A DNA stretch of 64,000 nt from Lancefieldella rimae ATCC 49626 (GCF_000174015.1 NZ_ACFE01000002.1:314430-378429); one strand, 5' to 3'. Shown: positions 37,801 through 46,791, numbered from the stretch's first letter. Notes: generated by a model not told the origin, from the sequence alone. Made by a program: numbers and translations.

Positions 37801-38308
37801 TGACCTCTTCACGCAGATGCTGGGCGAGGCGGTCGCGGAGGCCCGCGGTGAAACGCCCGATGTTGAGCAATCGGAAGTTACTCTCAATCTGCCTACCGAC
37901 TTCTTCTTGGACGAGGAATATCTCCCGGAAGTTGATCGGCGCGTACTGGTGTATCGCCGACTTGCGGCGGCTCAGGATCTGGCGGATGTAGATGAGATAC
38001 AGCAAGAGACAGAGGAGCGCTTTGGTGCTTTGCCGCTTGCGGGTAAAAACCTCTTTGACCGCGCTCGCGTGCGCATCCGTGCCGAGCGGCTTGGTCTGTC
38101 CTCGATTTCGCTTACCGGAGGGCGTCTTGTATATCAGGGAGTCAAGATTCCTCGCGAGCAGGCGCTTACGTTCAAGGCGCGCGGTGCCATCTACTATCCC
38201 AAGTCAGAAAAGCTTGGCTATCCGTTCCGTCACAAAGATGAGCAACTTATGCCTGCGGCTTTGGGCGTTCTTGAAGAGCTTGGAGGAGATGACGAGGCGG
38301 AAGCATAA
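34856..38308 (+). CDS. mfd: Transcription-repair coupling factor
   Basis: Removes RNA polymerase stalled at lesions and recruits UvrA. The 1150-residue protein has the UvrB-like N-terminal homology region, the polymerase-interaction domain (FKPGDYVVHAKHGIAYF), and RecG-like motor motifs LCGDVGFGKTEVALRAAF (about 640), DEEQRFG (about 740), LSATPIPRT and QLKGRVGRGRQQAYAYF. The C-terminal autoinhibitory domain follows. GTG at 34856 is chosen because AAGGAG lies 4-9 nt upstream; the GTG at 34838 lacks one. Confidence 0.97.
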   Translation: MFINRVASRLLSAPELTAFSRQLSSGSDVTLAVAQGARPLVLASIWAQCPRPTMLVVAGEEAADRTARALAAWLGNDVVSRYPDRRDYPWSDATPDDACIGMRCNAVARLAAGEKCIVVASAHALLRRVPPVGSGYFVPSTFSVGDEVLFEEVPALLVGMGYVDTGEVDVPGSFHVHGDTVDVFPAQSTCAVRLEFFGDEIDRIRRMVAATGQTIGELESVTVVPCRELAFTTETIRNAERALYNRAQENSAVAADLELIQRGASAPALERYLPILYGKTASPLEHISPETLVVLAEPRSLFDDCQHAMDDIEAAAQTAKVKTEGLYTMPRELDFGSQQRISFASLLRVGGQVTAELAVHQPSIAGSDTKLIGRVRQLVNDNDVVVFAVPDRAAREHLMGHFSDENIPFEVSLGTSEENIPNWDISDTSYKPLKRGRVTFTDAPVPAGIVIPSAHLAVLSVSDLTIRSARKKHRSKRIDPTSVTFPFKPGDYVVHAKHGIAYFKEIVREEAAGRMRDYFLLEYAHGDKLYVPFEQVDRLTRYVGPDGAAPRLTRLSTADWSRATAKARKSAKKLAFDLVDLYTRRASVPGYAFSFDTPEQEEMESAFPYQMTPDQESALADIKLDMEARKPMDRLLCGDVGFGKTEVALRAAFKACQDGRQVMILCPTTILAQQHFETFFSRFAPFGLQVAVLSRFVTPALQRKALEGFADGSVNVLVGTHRLLSADVNPHDLGLVIVDEEQRFGVQHKEQLKNMREQVDVLTLSATPIPRTMQMAMSGVRDMSLIMTPPPGRKPVKVTVGEYDPDLVSAAIRAELARKGQVYYVSNRVTTIDDAVSRVNEAAPEARVGVAHGQMSAREVEDVMLRFQEHEIDVLVATTIIESGIDNPHTNTLIIEDSERLGLAQLYQLKGRVGRGRQQAYAYFMFPAEMPLTEEATARLTAINEYQDLGSGMKIAMRDLEIRGAGSLMGAEQHGNLSGVGFDLFTQMLGEAVAEARGETPDVEQSEVTLNLPTDFFLDEEYLPEVDRRVLVYRRLAAAQDLADVDEIQQETEERFGALPLAGKNLFDRARVRIRAERLGLSSISLTGGRLVYQGVKIPREQALTFKARGAIYYPKSEKLGYPFRHKDEQLMPAALGVLEELGGDDEAEA

Positions 38309-38451
38309 CGCGTATTCGCCCACCTGAATAGGAGTACCCATCCGAGGGTATCCCGATATATGGTGTGAAACGCTTTTTGAAAGCCTGTTTGTGGAACGGG
38401 CAATGCTGACAATACTAAGGTAACTTAAGAACCGAAAGGAGTCCTCTACCT

Positions 38452-40485
38452 ATGAAGCAATTTAAGACCGAAAGCAAGAAGCTGCTCGATCTCATGATCA
38501 ACTCCATCTATACCAATCGAGAGATCTTTCTGCGCGAGCTCATTTCCAATGCTTCGGACGCGCTTGACAAACTCTCCTTTGAGAGCCTTATCAAAAAAGA
38601 CGTCAATGTAACGGACGCTTTGGCAATCAACCTTGCGTTTGATAAAGACGCTCGAACCATCACCGTCAGCGACAACGGTATCGGTATGACAAAAGACGAG
38701 CTCGATAAAAACCTCGGCACGATTGCACATTCCGGATCTGAGCAGTTCAAGGAAGAGAATGCCGACCATCAGGGCGATAACATCGATATTATCGGCCAGT
38801 TTGGCGTTGGGTTTTATTCCAGCTTCATGGTTGCCCAAAAAGTTCGCGTAGTCAGCCGTGCGTATGGCGAGAAGTGCGCCTATATGTGGGAGTCTGACGG
38901 TGTGCATGGGTATAGCGTTACGGAAGCAGCGGAAGCCGATCTCCCTGAATCTCTCCAGGCCGACAACTCCCACGGCACTGTCATAACGTTATTCCTTCGC
39001 CCCTCTACGGAGACTGAGGATACCGACCAGTTCCTTTCGGAGTGGAAACTGCGCGAGCTTGTGCGCCATTACTCAAACTATGTGTGCTATCCCATTCAAA
39101 TGATGGTCGAGAAGAGCCGCGAGCTTCCCAAGCCGGAAGATGCAGGCGAGGACTATACGCCACAGTATGAGCAGTATAAAGAGCTTGAGACCTTGAACTC
39201 CATGACGCCCATCTGGAAGAAGCGTTCGAGTGAGGTGGAACAAAGCGATTACGATGAGTTCTACAAGACTACCTTCCACGACTGGGAGAATCCTGCGCGT
39301 ACGGTGTCGTTCCATGCCGAGGGTGCGCTCTCGTATGACGCTCTACTCTTTATTCCCGGACGTGTGCCGTTTGACCTCTACAGCAAAGATTACGAGAAGG
39401 GATTGGCGCTCTATACCTCCAACGTTCTCATCCAGGAGAAATGCGCTGATCTTCTGCCCGATTGCTACAACTTTGTACGCGGTGTCGTTGACTCTCCCGA
39501 TGTGACGCTCAATATTTCCCGCGAGACGCTGCAGCAGAACTCTCAGTTGAAAGCCATTGCTCGACGTGTGGAGAAAAAGATTACATCCGAGCTTGAAACC
39601 ATGAGGGACAACGACCGCCCCGCCTACGAACAGTTCTTTGAGAACTTTGGCAGGGGACTCAAGTTTGGAATTTACAGTTCCTACGGCGCCAAAGCGGACG
39701 AGCTTGCCGACCTCCTGCTTTTCTGGTCTGCACGTGAAAAGAAGCTTGTGACGCTCAAAGAGTATGCGCAGGGTCGAAGCGAGAGCCAAGATAAGATTTA
39801 CTACGCTGCAGGTACTGATCGTGGGCGTCTTGCCAATATGCCGGTTGTGAAGAATGCCCTTGCCCACGGTTACGACGTGCTTCTCTGCACGCAGGACGTA
39901 GATGAGTTCATGTTCCAGGTCATGCGGTCGTACAAGGCCGAAGCTCTTGTTTCTGTGGACGCAAAGGAATCTGGTGCCGCCGACTCTGCCGACAAAACCG
40001 CTTCCTCCGAAAACGCTACCTCCAAGCCTTCGCTCTGCGACCTCGAATTCACCAATGTTTCCGCCGCTGATCTCAACCTTGCAAGCGAGAAGGAACAGGA
40101 AGAGGCTAAGACGGCAGGCGAGAAGCACAAAGATCTTCTCGAGGCATTGACAAAGGCACTTGACGGAAAAGTAACGAGTGTTACAACCTCGGCTTCTTTG
40201 GGAGAGGCTCCGGCTCGGGTAGCGGCAGAAGGACCTGTCTCACTCGAGATGGAACGTGTGATGGAACAGGGTCCCGATGCAGGTCAGATGCCTAAGGCAC
40301 AACGAGTACTTGAGATCAATCCGCAGCACCCGGTGTTCCAAAAGCTTGTTGCGGCACAGGCCTCGAACGAAGGGGACAAACTTGCACTCTACGCAAGTCT
40401 TCTCTATGACCAGGCTTTGCTCGTTGAAGGACTTCCCGTGGACGATCCTGTCCAGTTTGCCAAGAATGTTACGGCATTGATGTAG
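38452..40485 (+). CDS. htpG: Chaperone HtpG (Hsp90)
   Basis: ATP-dependent chaperone of 677 residues. The GHKL ATPase motifs are clear: RELISNASDALDKLSFESL, VSDNGIGMTKDEL, GTIAHSG, GQFGVGFYSSFMV and HGTVITLFL. The middle domain has the NISRETLQQN motif. An acidic Ser/Ala insertion (around KESGAADSADKTASSENAT) makes it longer than most bacterial HtpG (about 620-640). AAAGGAG 5' of ATG 38452. The 143-bp gap upstream shows no CIRCE or HAIR element. Confidence 0.96.
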   Translation: MKQFKTESKKLLDLMINSIYTNREIFLRELISNASDALDKLSFESLIKKDVNVTDALAINLAFDKDARTITVSDNGIGMTKDELDKNLGTIAHSGSEQFKEENADHQGDNIDIIGQFGVGFYSSFMVAQKVRVVSRAYGEKCAYMWESDGVHGYSVTEAAEADLPESLQADNSHGTVITLFLRPSTETEDTDQFLSEWKLRELVRHYSNYVCYPIQMMVEKSRELPKPEDAGEDYTPQYEQYKELETLNSMTPIWKKRSSEVEQSDYDEFYKTTFHDWENPARTVSFHAEGALSYDALLFIPGRVPFDLYSKDYEKGLALYTSNVLIQEKCADLLPDCYNFVRGVVDSPDVTLNISRETLQQNSQLKAIARRVEKKITSELETMRDNDRPAYEQFFENFGRGLKFGIYSSYGAKADELADLLLFWSAREKKLVTLKEYAQGRSESQDKIYYAAGTDRGRLANMPVVKNALAHGYDVLLCTQDVDEFMFQVMRSYKAEALVSVDAKESGAADSADKTASSENATSKPSLCDLEFTNVSAADLNLASEKEQEEAKTAGEKHKDLLEALTKALDGKVTSVTTSASLGEAPARVAAEGPVSLEMERVMEQGPDAGQMPKAQRVLEINPQHPVFQKLVAAQASNEGDKLALYASLLYDQALLVEGLPVDDPVQFAKNVTALM

Positions 40486-40555
40486 CGATGGCAGGTCTGC
40501 GCAGGCGTATGCAGGCAGACGCGTGTGCGTGAATCACTCAGCACAAGGAGGCTTC

Positions 40556-41566
40556 ATGTATCAGGAAACGAAGGGCTCGTTATTTACGGCTCCACAGCTG
40601 CGCTGGGGTGTTATCGGCTGCGGCGTTATTGCCAATCAGATGGCCGAGGCACTTGCGGCGGAAGGTCGTCACATTGACGGCGTAGCCAACCGCACCCATG
40701 AGAAGGCAGTGGTGTTTGCGGACAAACATGGTGTGACACGAGTGTATGACACCATTGACGACCTTATCGCCACTCCTGACATTGATGTGCTCTACCTTAC
40801 AACACCTCATAACACGCACATTACGTATTTGCGGAAGGCCCTTGCAGCCGGTAAGCACGTGCTTTGCGAGAAGTCCATTACACTCAACTCCGCCGAGCTT
40901 GCCGAGGCGCGTGAGCTGGCCTCTGCGCATGGCGTTCAGCTCATGGATGCCTGCACCATTTTGCATATGCCGCTGTACAAGGAGTTGCAACGACGCATTG
41001 ACGCAGGCGATTTTGGTCGGATCAACCTCATACAGGAGAATTTTGGCAGCTATAAGGAATACGACATGAAGAATCGCTTCTTCAATCCTGAGCTGGCAGG
41101 CGGAGCGCTTCTCGATATTGGCGTGTATTCCCTTACCCTTGCCCGTCTCTTCCTTAAAAGCCAGCCACATGAGGCACTTTCGATGATGAATCCCGCGCCT
41201 ACAGGAACCGATGAGACTGAAGGCATTTTATTGCGCAACGCTGAGGGTCAGATGGTCGTGCTTTCCCTTACCATGCACTCAAAGCAGCCAAAGCGGGCCA
41301 TGATTTCTGCGGATAAGGCCTATCTTGAAATTATGGAATATCCCAGGGCCGATTGGGTGTCCATCGTTTGGACAGATACGGGCGTGCGAGAAGAGCTGCA
41401 GGTTGGCAATACGGCGCAAGCGCTGAGCTATGTGTTGGCGGATATGGAACGCGCTGTTGCGGGAGACGAATATGCGCGTGCACAGCTCGGCACTTCAGCT
41501 GATGTGATGGAGCTTATGACCAGCCTTCGTGCCGATTGGAATTTCAAATATCCCGAGGAGTTGTGA
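40556..41566 (+). CDS. Gfo/Idh/MocA family oxidoreductase
   Basis: NAD(P)-dependent dehydrogenase of sugar-like substrates, 336 residues. The Rossmann loop is WGVIGCGVIANQMAEAL. The family EKP motif appears as CEKSITLN, so the Pro is Ser. The second signature AGGALLDIGVYSLTLARLF includes the likely catalytic D/Y region. AAGGAGG 5' of ATG 40556. The stop overlaps mazG (TGATG). Confidence 0.9.
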   Translation: MYQETKGSLFTAPQLRWGVIGCGVIANQMAEALAAEGRHIDGVANRTHEKAVVFADKHGVTRVYDTIDDLIATPDIDVLYLTTPHNTHITYLRKALAAGKHVLCEKSITLNSAELAEARELASAHGVQLMDACTILHMPLYKELQRRIDAGDFGRINLIQENFGSYKEYDMKNRFFNPELAGGALLDIGVYSLTLARLFLKSQPHEALSMMNPAPTGTDETEGILLRNAEGQMVVLSLTMHSKQPKRAMISADKAYLEIMEYPRADWVSIVWTDTGVREELQVGNTAQALSYVLADMERAVAGDEYARAQLGTSADVMELMTSLRADWNFKYPEEL

Positions 41567-42462
41567 TGGCCGAGCAAACCGAGCAAAGCGTGAGCGCAAC
41601 AGGCATTACAAGACTTGCGGATTTGGTTGATGCACAGACGCGGCATCGCCCCGGCGCCCCTATGGGACATCCTGAGTTTGACCGCTTGGTGCGCACTATC
41701 TGGCGTCTTCGTCAAAGCGACGGCTGTCCGTGGGACAAGGCACAGACACATGATTCCATTACCAAGAACATGATTGAGGAAGCCTACGAGGCCGTTGAGG
41801 CTATCAAGGAGGGCTCTTCCGAACATCTCCAAGAAGAGCTGGGAGACGTGCTTGAGCAGGTACTGCTTCATTCACAGATTGAGTCGGACGATGGCGGGTT
41901 TGATATCGATGGTGTATGCCGTGCCCTTAACGAGAAGCTCGTCCGTCGCCATCCGCATGTATTTGGACCCGAGGCAGGAAACGCACACGATGCCGATGCC
42001 GCACTTGATGCGTGGGACAGCGTGAAAGCTGCCGAGCGTGCCAATGAAGAAGACCGCGTACATACCGAAGGGCTTCTTGATAGCGTCCCGTACTCGTTGC
42101 CGGCGCTCATGCAGGCGCAAAAACTCTCCAAGCGTGTGGCAAAAATGGGGTTTGACTGGGATTCCGTTCACGACATCTGGCAGAAGGTTGCAGAAGAGCG
42201 CGCGGAATATGAAGCTGAAGCGCCGGGCTCCGAAGCTCGTGCGGAAGAGTTTGGCGACCTCCTTTTTGTCATGGTGCAGCTGGCCCGGTGGGACGGAATC
42301 GATGCAGAAGAGGCACTCGCCGCAGCTAATCGAAAGATGCGTCGTCGTTGGTCGCGCATGGAGGAGCTTGCGGGTCAGAAGGGCTTCTCGCTTGAAGATC
42401 ATCCCGAGGTGCTTGAAGATTTGTGGCAGCAGGCAAAGTCAGAAGAGAACGCTAAAGAGTAG
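41566..42462 (+). CDS. mazG: Nucleoside triphosphate pyrophosphohydrolase MazG
   Basis: House-cleaning enzyme hydrolysing noncanonical NTPs to NMP and PPi. The first MazG domain reads CPWDKAQTHDSITKNMIEEA then EELGDVLEQVLLHSQIE. The second has EAPGSEARAEEFGDLLFVMVQLARW, so both tandem halves are kept in 298 residues. An N-terminal extension of about 28 residues precedes the first domain. The start overlaps the upstream stop. Confidence 0.94.
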   Translation: MAEQTEQSVSATGITRLADLVDAQTRHRPGAPMGHPEFDRLVRTIWRLRQSDGCPWDKAQTHDSITKNMIEEAYEAVEAIKEGSSEHLQEELGDVLEQVLLHSQIESDDGGFDIDGVCRALNEKLVRRHPHVFGPEAGNAHDADAALDAWDSVKAAERANEEDRVHTEGLLDSVPYSLPALMQAQKLSKRVAKMGFDWDSVHDIWQKVAEERAEYEAEAPGSEARAEEFGDLLFVMVQLARWDGIDAEEALAAANRKMRRRWSRMEELAGQKGFSLEDHPEVLEDLWQQAKSEENAKE

Positions 42463-42590
42463 AGGCACAAGCGTCGAGTCAAAAGCAAATGAAATTTTTG
42501 CGAGAAGCTCGCTGAGAGTGTCAAGCCTGCTATAGTCTGCCATACTAAGAGGACGCCTTGCACCAATAACGAACTAGAAACGAGTAGGCG

Positions 42591-43301
42591 ATGAGTTTAA
42601 GCTCTACGGACAAGACAGCTTCGCAAAAGTCTCAACCCGTGTCTGGACGCGCGGGAGATCGCGCGCCCGTACAGACCATCGGATCCGTCTCACGACGTGG
42701 GATGGATACCTCGGATGAGCAGGTGAGAAGGACTCCAGGCCAAACTGCAACTACGCGTCAAAGTGCAAATATGCGCCAGGGTGCTGGAGCGCGTCAAGGC
42801 GTCGGGGAGTGTCAAGGGCCGACGGCGCGCTCTGTGAGCAATGCCGTGCGCAATTCCGACCAAAATCGTCACAAGACGCGCGAGAAAAAACAGGTCGCTA
42901 ACCTGCCTGAACGGATTCGTGCCATTTTACGTGCGCATAAAAAGCTGACTATTTTTATATGCTTTGTCGGAGTTTTGCTGATTGGCTTTTATGGACCCGT
43001 TCAAGGCTACTATCGTGCCATACGAGACGCACAGGAATTGCAAATAACGCAGCAAGAGGTTGAGAAAGAGCATAAAAATCTTAACGAAGACGTCAATCGC
43101 TTGCAGACGCAGGAAGGTATTCAGGACAAAGCGCACGAGCGTGGGTACGTTTCTGAGGGCGAGACGAGCGTCTCGGTTGAAGGTGTCGGAAATACCACCA
43201 CTGATGACAAGCAAAAAGAGCAAAAGCGACCAGAAAATCCTTGGTACATAAAGCTTTTGGATTTTGTTTTTGGATATGTGCCAACTGATCCACAGAATTG
43301 A
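42591..43301 (+). CDS. Septum formation initiator (FtsB/DivIC-like)
   Basis: Single-pass divisome protein of 236 residues. The cytoplasmic N-terminus of about 115 residues is long, disordered and rich in Arg/Gln/Ser/Thr. One membrane segment (LTIFICFVGVLLIGFYGPV) follows. An extracellular coiled coil (AIRDAQELQITQQEVEKEHKNLNEDVNRLQ) and a DKAHERGYV motif match the FtsB/DivIC family. The ATG at 42591 lacks a strong Shine-Dalgarno. An extended -10 TGCTATAGT lies at 42528-42536, and a GCGAGAAG copy at 42500-42507. It is followed by ppx, as in many actinobacteria (eno-ftsB-ppx), though eno is not here. Confidence 0.87.
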   Translation: MSLSSTDKTASQKSQPVSGRAGDRAPVQTIGSVSRRGMDTSDEQVRRTPGQTATTRQSANMRQGAGARQGVGECQGPTARSVSNAVRNSDQNRHKTREKKQVANLPERIRAILRAHKKLTIFICFVGVLLIGFYGPVQGYYRAIRDAQELQITQQEVEKEHKNLNEDVNRLQTQEGIQDKAHERGYVSEGETSVSVEGVGNTTTDDKQKEQKRPENPWYIKLLDFVFGYVPTDPQN

Positions 43302-43316
43302 TTTGGAAGCTTATAG

Positions 43317-44342
43317 ATGATTGCAGTAATTGATATTGGTACGGTAACGGTTCGACTGGCTGTCGCAGAAGTTGCTGGTGGTCGCGTACTGCGTATGGCC
43401 AAATACTCTGAAATCTGTAACCTTGGTGTTGGTGTTGATGCAACCGGTCTACTTGACACCGATGCAATCAAGCGTGTGTATATGACAGTGGCCTCGTATG
43501 TGGAAGCTGCAAAAGAAGCCGGTACACAGGCCATCGTGTGCACACTTACCTCGGCTGCGCGCGATGCAAAGAATGCGCCCGACCTTGGCATGGCTCTCGC
43601 TTCTTTGGGTCTTGAACCCATGATTATTCCCGGAGAAATTGAAGCCGCACTTACTTTTCTTGGGGTTGCACAAGACTTTAGCAGTCGACAGATTCTTGTG
43701 GCCGATAGTGGTGGCGGCTCTACTGAGTTAGCACTAGGAAATGTGACCAACAACATCATTAACCTGCCGTTTATTCGTTCGCTTGATGTTGGGTGCAGGC
43801 GCGTAACAGACCGCTTTTTATCTGAGGGCGATATTCCTACATCCGCCCATCTTGAGGCCGCCCATGCTTTTGCTTCTCGACTCATGCGAGATGCGCTTGC
43901 GACTTCCGAGTATCAAGAGGCCATACGGCCGGAAGTGCTTGTGGCAACAGGAGGCACGGCTACCAGTCTTATTGCCATGAATGCTCAGCTTGAGCCCTAC
44001 GATCCCGCTTTCGTGCACTTAAGAGGCATTTCGGTTGAGGATGTGCAGAAACTTGAAGAACTTCTCGCCAAATTGCCGGTGGAGGAGCGTGCAAAGCTTC
44101 CAGGACTTCAGGAAAAACGTGCGCCGGTAATACTGGGCGGGACAATCGTACTTTTTGAGCTTATGCAGGCAACGGGCTTTACTACGATGATTGCCAGCGA
44201 AAGCGACTTGCTTTTTGGGCTTCTCATCACCTCAGCAGCCGTGCAGGAAGGAAGACCTTCTCCAGTGGTTTGGAAGCCGATTTTGAAACCGCTTGACAAG
44301 GCGCTTGGAGGACCGTCCAAAAAACCGTTTAAGGAGAAATAA
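43317..44342 (+). CDS. Ppx/GppA family exopolyphosphatase
   Basis: ASKHA-fold phosphatase, 341 residues, acting on polyphosphate or pppGpp. The phosphate-1 motif is AVIDIGTVTVRLAVAEV. The second motif ILVADSGGGSTELALGN and the VATGGTATSLIAM adenosine motif are intact. It lies 15 bp behind the FtsB-like gene, suggesting cotranscription. Confidence 0.92.
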   Translation: MIAVIDIGTVTVRLAVAEVAGGRVLRMAKYSEICNLGVGVDATGLLDTDAIKRVYMTVASYVEAAKEAGTQAIVCTLTSAARDAKNAPDLGMALASLGLEPMIIPGEIEAALTFLGVAQDFSSRQILVADSGGGSTELALGNVTNNIINLPFIRSLDVGCRRVTDRFLSEGDIPTSAHLEAAHAFASRLMRDALATSEYQEAIRPEVLVATGGTATSLIAMNAQLEPYDPAFVHLRGISVEDVQKLEELLAKLPVEERAKLPGLQEKRAPVILGGTIVLFELMQATGFTTMIASESDLLFGLLITSAAVQEGRPSPVVWKPILKPLDKALGGPSKKPFKEK

Positions 44343-44392
44343 AACTTCTAGTGCACGTAAAGGCCACATCGTGCGATAATATCGATGCATTC

Positions 44393-44477
44393 GGGGGCGT
44401 GGCGGAATTGGCAGACGCAGGGGACTTAAAATCCCTCGACTTCGGTTGTGAGGGTTCGAGTCCCTCCGCCCCTACCA
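44393..44477 (+). tRNA. tRNA-Leu (TAA)
   Basis: Type II tRNA with a long variable arm (TCGACTTCGGTTGTGA). The acceptor arm pairs GGGGGCG with CGCCCCT (one G-U) and has discriminator A. The anticodon loop CTTAAAA gives anticodon TAA, and the T arm pairs AGGGT with TCCCT region bases around TTCGAG. CCA is encoded at 44475-44477. An extended -10 (TGCGATAAT) lies at 44372-44380. The accessory region begins right after this tRNA. Confidence 0.96.
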
Positions 44478-44538
44478 GGTATTTTATAAGATTGAGCTGT
44501 CTCTATGACGCGGAAAATCGTAGAAGGTTTGATTTAAG

Positions 44539-45699
44539 ATGTGTGTAGATAAAGATCCGTTTGAGGAATATTTGCGAGAGCCTGATCCCGATAAAGCTCA
44601 TAAAGGTTATATCTGGAATACGGCAATTGGACTTCAAGGTGTAGACGGACTCAGACCGTCTCGATATTTAGTTGATACTGCTATCCAGAATATCGAAGGT
44701 AAGATTACGCTGAAAGAAGCGCAAAGTCTTATCGACAATTACTATTTAGAAAAGCCGGCACATATATCGGATGATACGCGTACGGAAGAGGCCGATAAGG
44801 TATCTTTGAGAATTACGGAAGTGCTTTCAGAAACAGCTTTTTCATTTTCGCCAAACGAATATATCGCTATACATAGAAAATTATTTCAAGACGTCTATAA
44901 ACATGCTGGGAAGATAAGAAGTTTCAATATTTCAAAAAAAGAGTGGGTGCTTGACGGAGCAACCGTTGTATATGGTAGTGCTTCAGAGCTAAAGGCCACA
45001 CTTGAGTACGATTTTTCCCAAGAAAAGAGCTTTAGTTACAAAGGTCTTTCGATGAATGATATTATTCATCACCTTGCGGTCTTTATTTCAGGGCTGTGGC
45101 AGATTCATGCTTTTGAAGAGGGGAATACAAGAACAACCGCAGTGTTTCTTATTAAGTACTTAAGGATGCTTGGCTTCCACGTAATGAATGATATGTTTGC
45201 CGAAAATGCGTGGTATTTCAGAAATGCACTCGTGCGCGCTAATTACACAGACCTGCAAAGGAATATTCATGAGTCAACCGAGTACCTTGAGGCGTTTCTT
45301 AGGAACTTACTTTTAAACGAGAAGACTGAACTTCATAACCGAAATTTGCATATAAGCGAATTGTGGAAACCTGAAAAAGTGGACATTGGTGCCGAAAAAG
45401 TGGAGATTGACCGTAAAAAAGTGGACATTGGTGCCGGAAAAGTGGACATTGAGAGTTTGGTGGACATTGAGAGTTTGTTTTCCGACAAAACAGAGGGCTT
45501 CTCGGATAAAACGGTTCTTCATATCAAAGCTTTATATGAGAGTTTTGGCGATAACAAGGTCTTTGGAAGAAATGCGGTTATGGAACTTCTCGGCCTAAAG
45601 AGTTCGGGAGCATCCAAGTTAATTTCCAATTTGGTGCAGGTGGATATTATTGAGTCTGTATCAGGTTATGGAAAAGGAAAATATAGATTCAAAATTTAA
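44539..45699 (+). CDS. Fic-domain AMPylase-like protein with winged-helix C-terminus
   Basis: The 386-residue Fic protein carries the signature HAFEEGNTRTTAVFL near residue 190 (His and Asn-x-Arg present; the usual second Arg is Thr/Ala). An N-terminal Fic/DOC helix bundle precedes it, and a C-terminal DNA-binding-like winged helix follows (NAVMELLGLKSSGASKLISNLVQVDII). Between them is a linker of seven-residue repeats of the type EKVDIGA, encoded by 21-bp DNA repeats at about 45370-45475. The usual inhibitory (S/T)xxxE(G/N) helix is not obvious. Fic enzymes transfer AMP or other groups to target proteins. Base composition appears more A+T-rich than in the neighbours, it follows a tRNA and lacks the GCGAGAAG octamer, all suggesting acquisition. 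No strong ribosome binding site is seen. Confidence 0.85.
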   Translation: MCVDKDPFEEYLREPDPDKAHKGYIWNTAIGLQGVDGLRPSRYLVDTAIQNIEGKITLKEAQSLIDNYYLEKPAHISDDTRTEEADKVSLRITEVLSETAFSFSPNEYIAIHRKLFQDVYKHAGKIRSFNISKKEWVLDGATVVYGSASELKATLEYDFSQEKSFSYKGLSMNDIIHHLAVFISGLWQIHAFEEGNTRTTAVFLIKYLRMLGFHVMNDMFAENAWYFRNALVRANYTDLQRNIHESTEYLEAFLRNLLLNEKTELHNRNLHISELWKPEKVDIGAEKVEIDRKKVDIGAGKVDIESLVDIESLFSDKTEGFSDKTVLHIKALYESFGDNKVFGRNAVMELLGLKSSGASKLISNLVQVDIIESVSGYGKGKYRFKI

Positions 45700-45847
45700 T
45701 CAAAATTGGCGGCATCGCGAGTCTTCAATAAAGGTATTTCGAAGGCATTGTTTAATTCTTACCTGACGCATACCTTGTTCACTTGTATACTACTTGTCTA
45801 TGGAAACAGATCATCACTTGTTCGATTTTATAGGTTAGAAGGTTACA

Positions 45848-46684
45848 GTGTGCAAAAAGGCTACAAACGACAATCGAATATATCCTCATTTTCCCACGCC
45901 GGAAAAGCTCACCAGTCAAGATAAGCCGACAAAAGCTTTGATTACCAGCAGTGCCACATCGCTCCACTCGCAGCTGGCCGACCAAATCAGGGAAATGATT
46001 TATTCGCGCGAGTTGGTCTCCGGAGAAAAGATTCTTTCGGAGCACGAGCTGATGAACCGGTTTGGTATCAGTCGGGGAACCGTACGACATGCGATTGAAA
46101 CGCTGGTCAACGAAGGTCTTTTATTTCGCGTTCACGGAAAGGGTACATATGTCGCGGAAGAAGGACTGTCCCATCCGGCGGGAGTTCGACCGCTTTCGTT
46201 TGCCGAGTCTCTTAAGAACCAAGGAATGGAATTTGAAACAAAGGTCTTAGAAAAGAAAGTTTTACCTGCTCCTGAAAACGTAAAAAATGAGCTGCAAGCG
46301 TCGCCCTCAGACCTTATCTGTTTTTTGCGCAGAGTTAGATATGTTGGTGGCGAGCCTATTTTATGTCAGGAAAGCTGGACGAACTTATCGGAGTGTCCCG
46401 GCTACGAAAAAGCGGACTTCCGAGTGGAGCCTGCCTTTTCAGCTGCGGAAAGATGCAGCGGAAAGAAGATTGCATATTCAAAGATCCGCTATACGGCGCG
46501 CGCGGCAGGAGTGGAACACGGTCGCTACTTACATTGCGATGAAAATTCACCGATTCTGGTTCTTGAACAAACGATCAGATTTGCCGATAAGGCCCCTTTC
46601 GAGTGGAGTCTTACGTGGCTTACATCAGGGCAGGCGGTAGTGGGGGATGCAATTCAACCCCGAAATGCGCGCGCTCACCGATAA
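45848..46684 (+). CDS. GntR/HutC family sugar-locus regulator
   Basis: A 278-residue repressor-type regulator. The winged HTH occupies about residues 38-105 (LADQIREMIYSRELVSGEKI, MNRFGISRGTVRHAIETLVN, GKGTYVAEE). The rest is a UTRA effector domain that binds a sugar phosphate. GTG at 45848 is preceded by AGAAGG. Near-identical 24-bp palindromes at 46703 and 52051 are the likely operators. Half-site-like CTTGTATA and ACTTGT sequences at 45782-45800 upstream of its own gene suggest autoregulation. It is expected to induce the two PTS transcription units when the sugar phosphate is present. Confidence 0.9.
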   Translation: MCKKATNDNRIYPHFPTPEKLTSQDKPTKALITSSATSLHSQLADQIREMIYSRELVSGEKILSEHELMNRFGISRGTVRHAIETLVNEGLLFRVHGKGTYVAEEGLSHPAGVRPLSFAESLKNQGMEFETKVLEKKVLPAPENVKNELQASPSDLICFLRRVRYVGGEPILCQESWTNLSECPGYEKADFRVEPAFSAAERCSGKKIAYSKIRYTARAAGVEHGRYLHCDENSPILVLEQTIRFADKAPFEWSLTWLTSGQAVVGDAIQPRNARAHR

Positions 46685-46702
46685 AATTCATCGACAAACT
46701 AT

Positions 46703-46726
46703 CTTGTATATAAAATTATGTACAAG
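46703..46726. promoter_or_regulatory. GntR-type operator 1
   Basis: Arms CTTGTATATAAA and ATTATGTACAAG form a 24-bp inverted repeat matching at 10 of 12 positions. It lies 65 bp before the TIM-like isomerase gene and overlaps a plausible promoter (-35 TGTACA at 46719, -10 TATATT at 46742). A near-identical site is at 52051. Confidence 0.75.
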
Positions 46727-46791
46727 TTGATATATACTGCTTATATTGAACTTGTCGTTTTGTATGCATGCTTTGGATAGAGGGGATTTGT

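Noticed and set aside
44351-44548. Small frame with ELADAGDLKSLDFGCEGSSP over tRNA-Leu
   Set aside because: Translation of the tRNA itself.
44393-45720. Integrated element with att site at tRNA-Leu
   Set aside because: No integrase gene and no second copy of the tRNA 3' end seen downstream within the accessory stretch.
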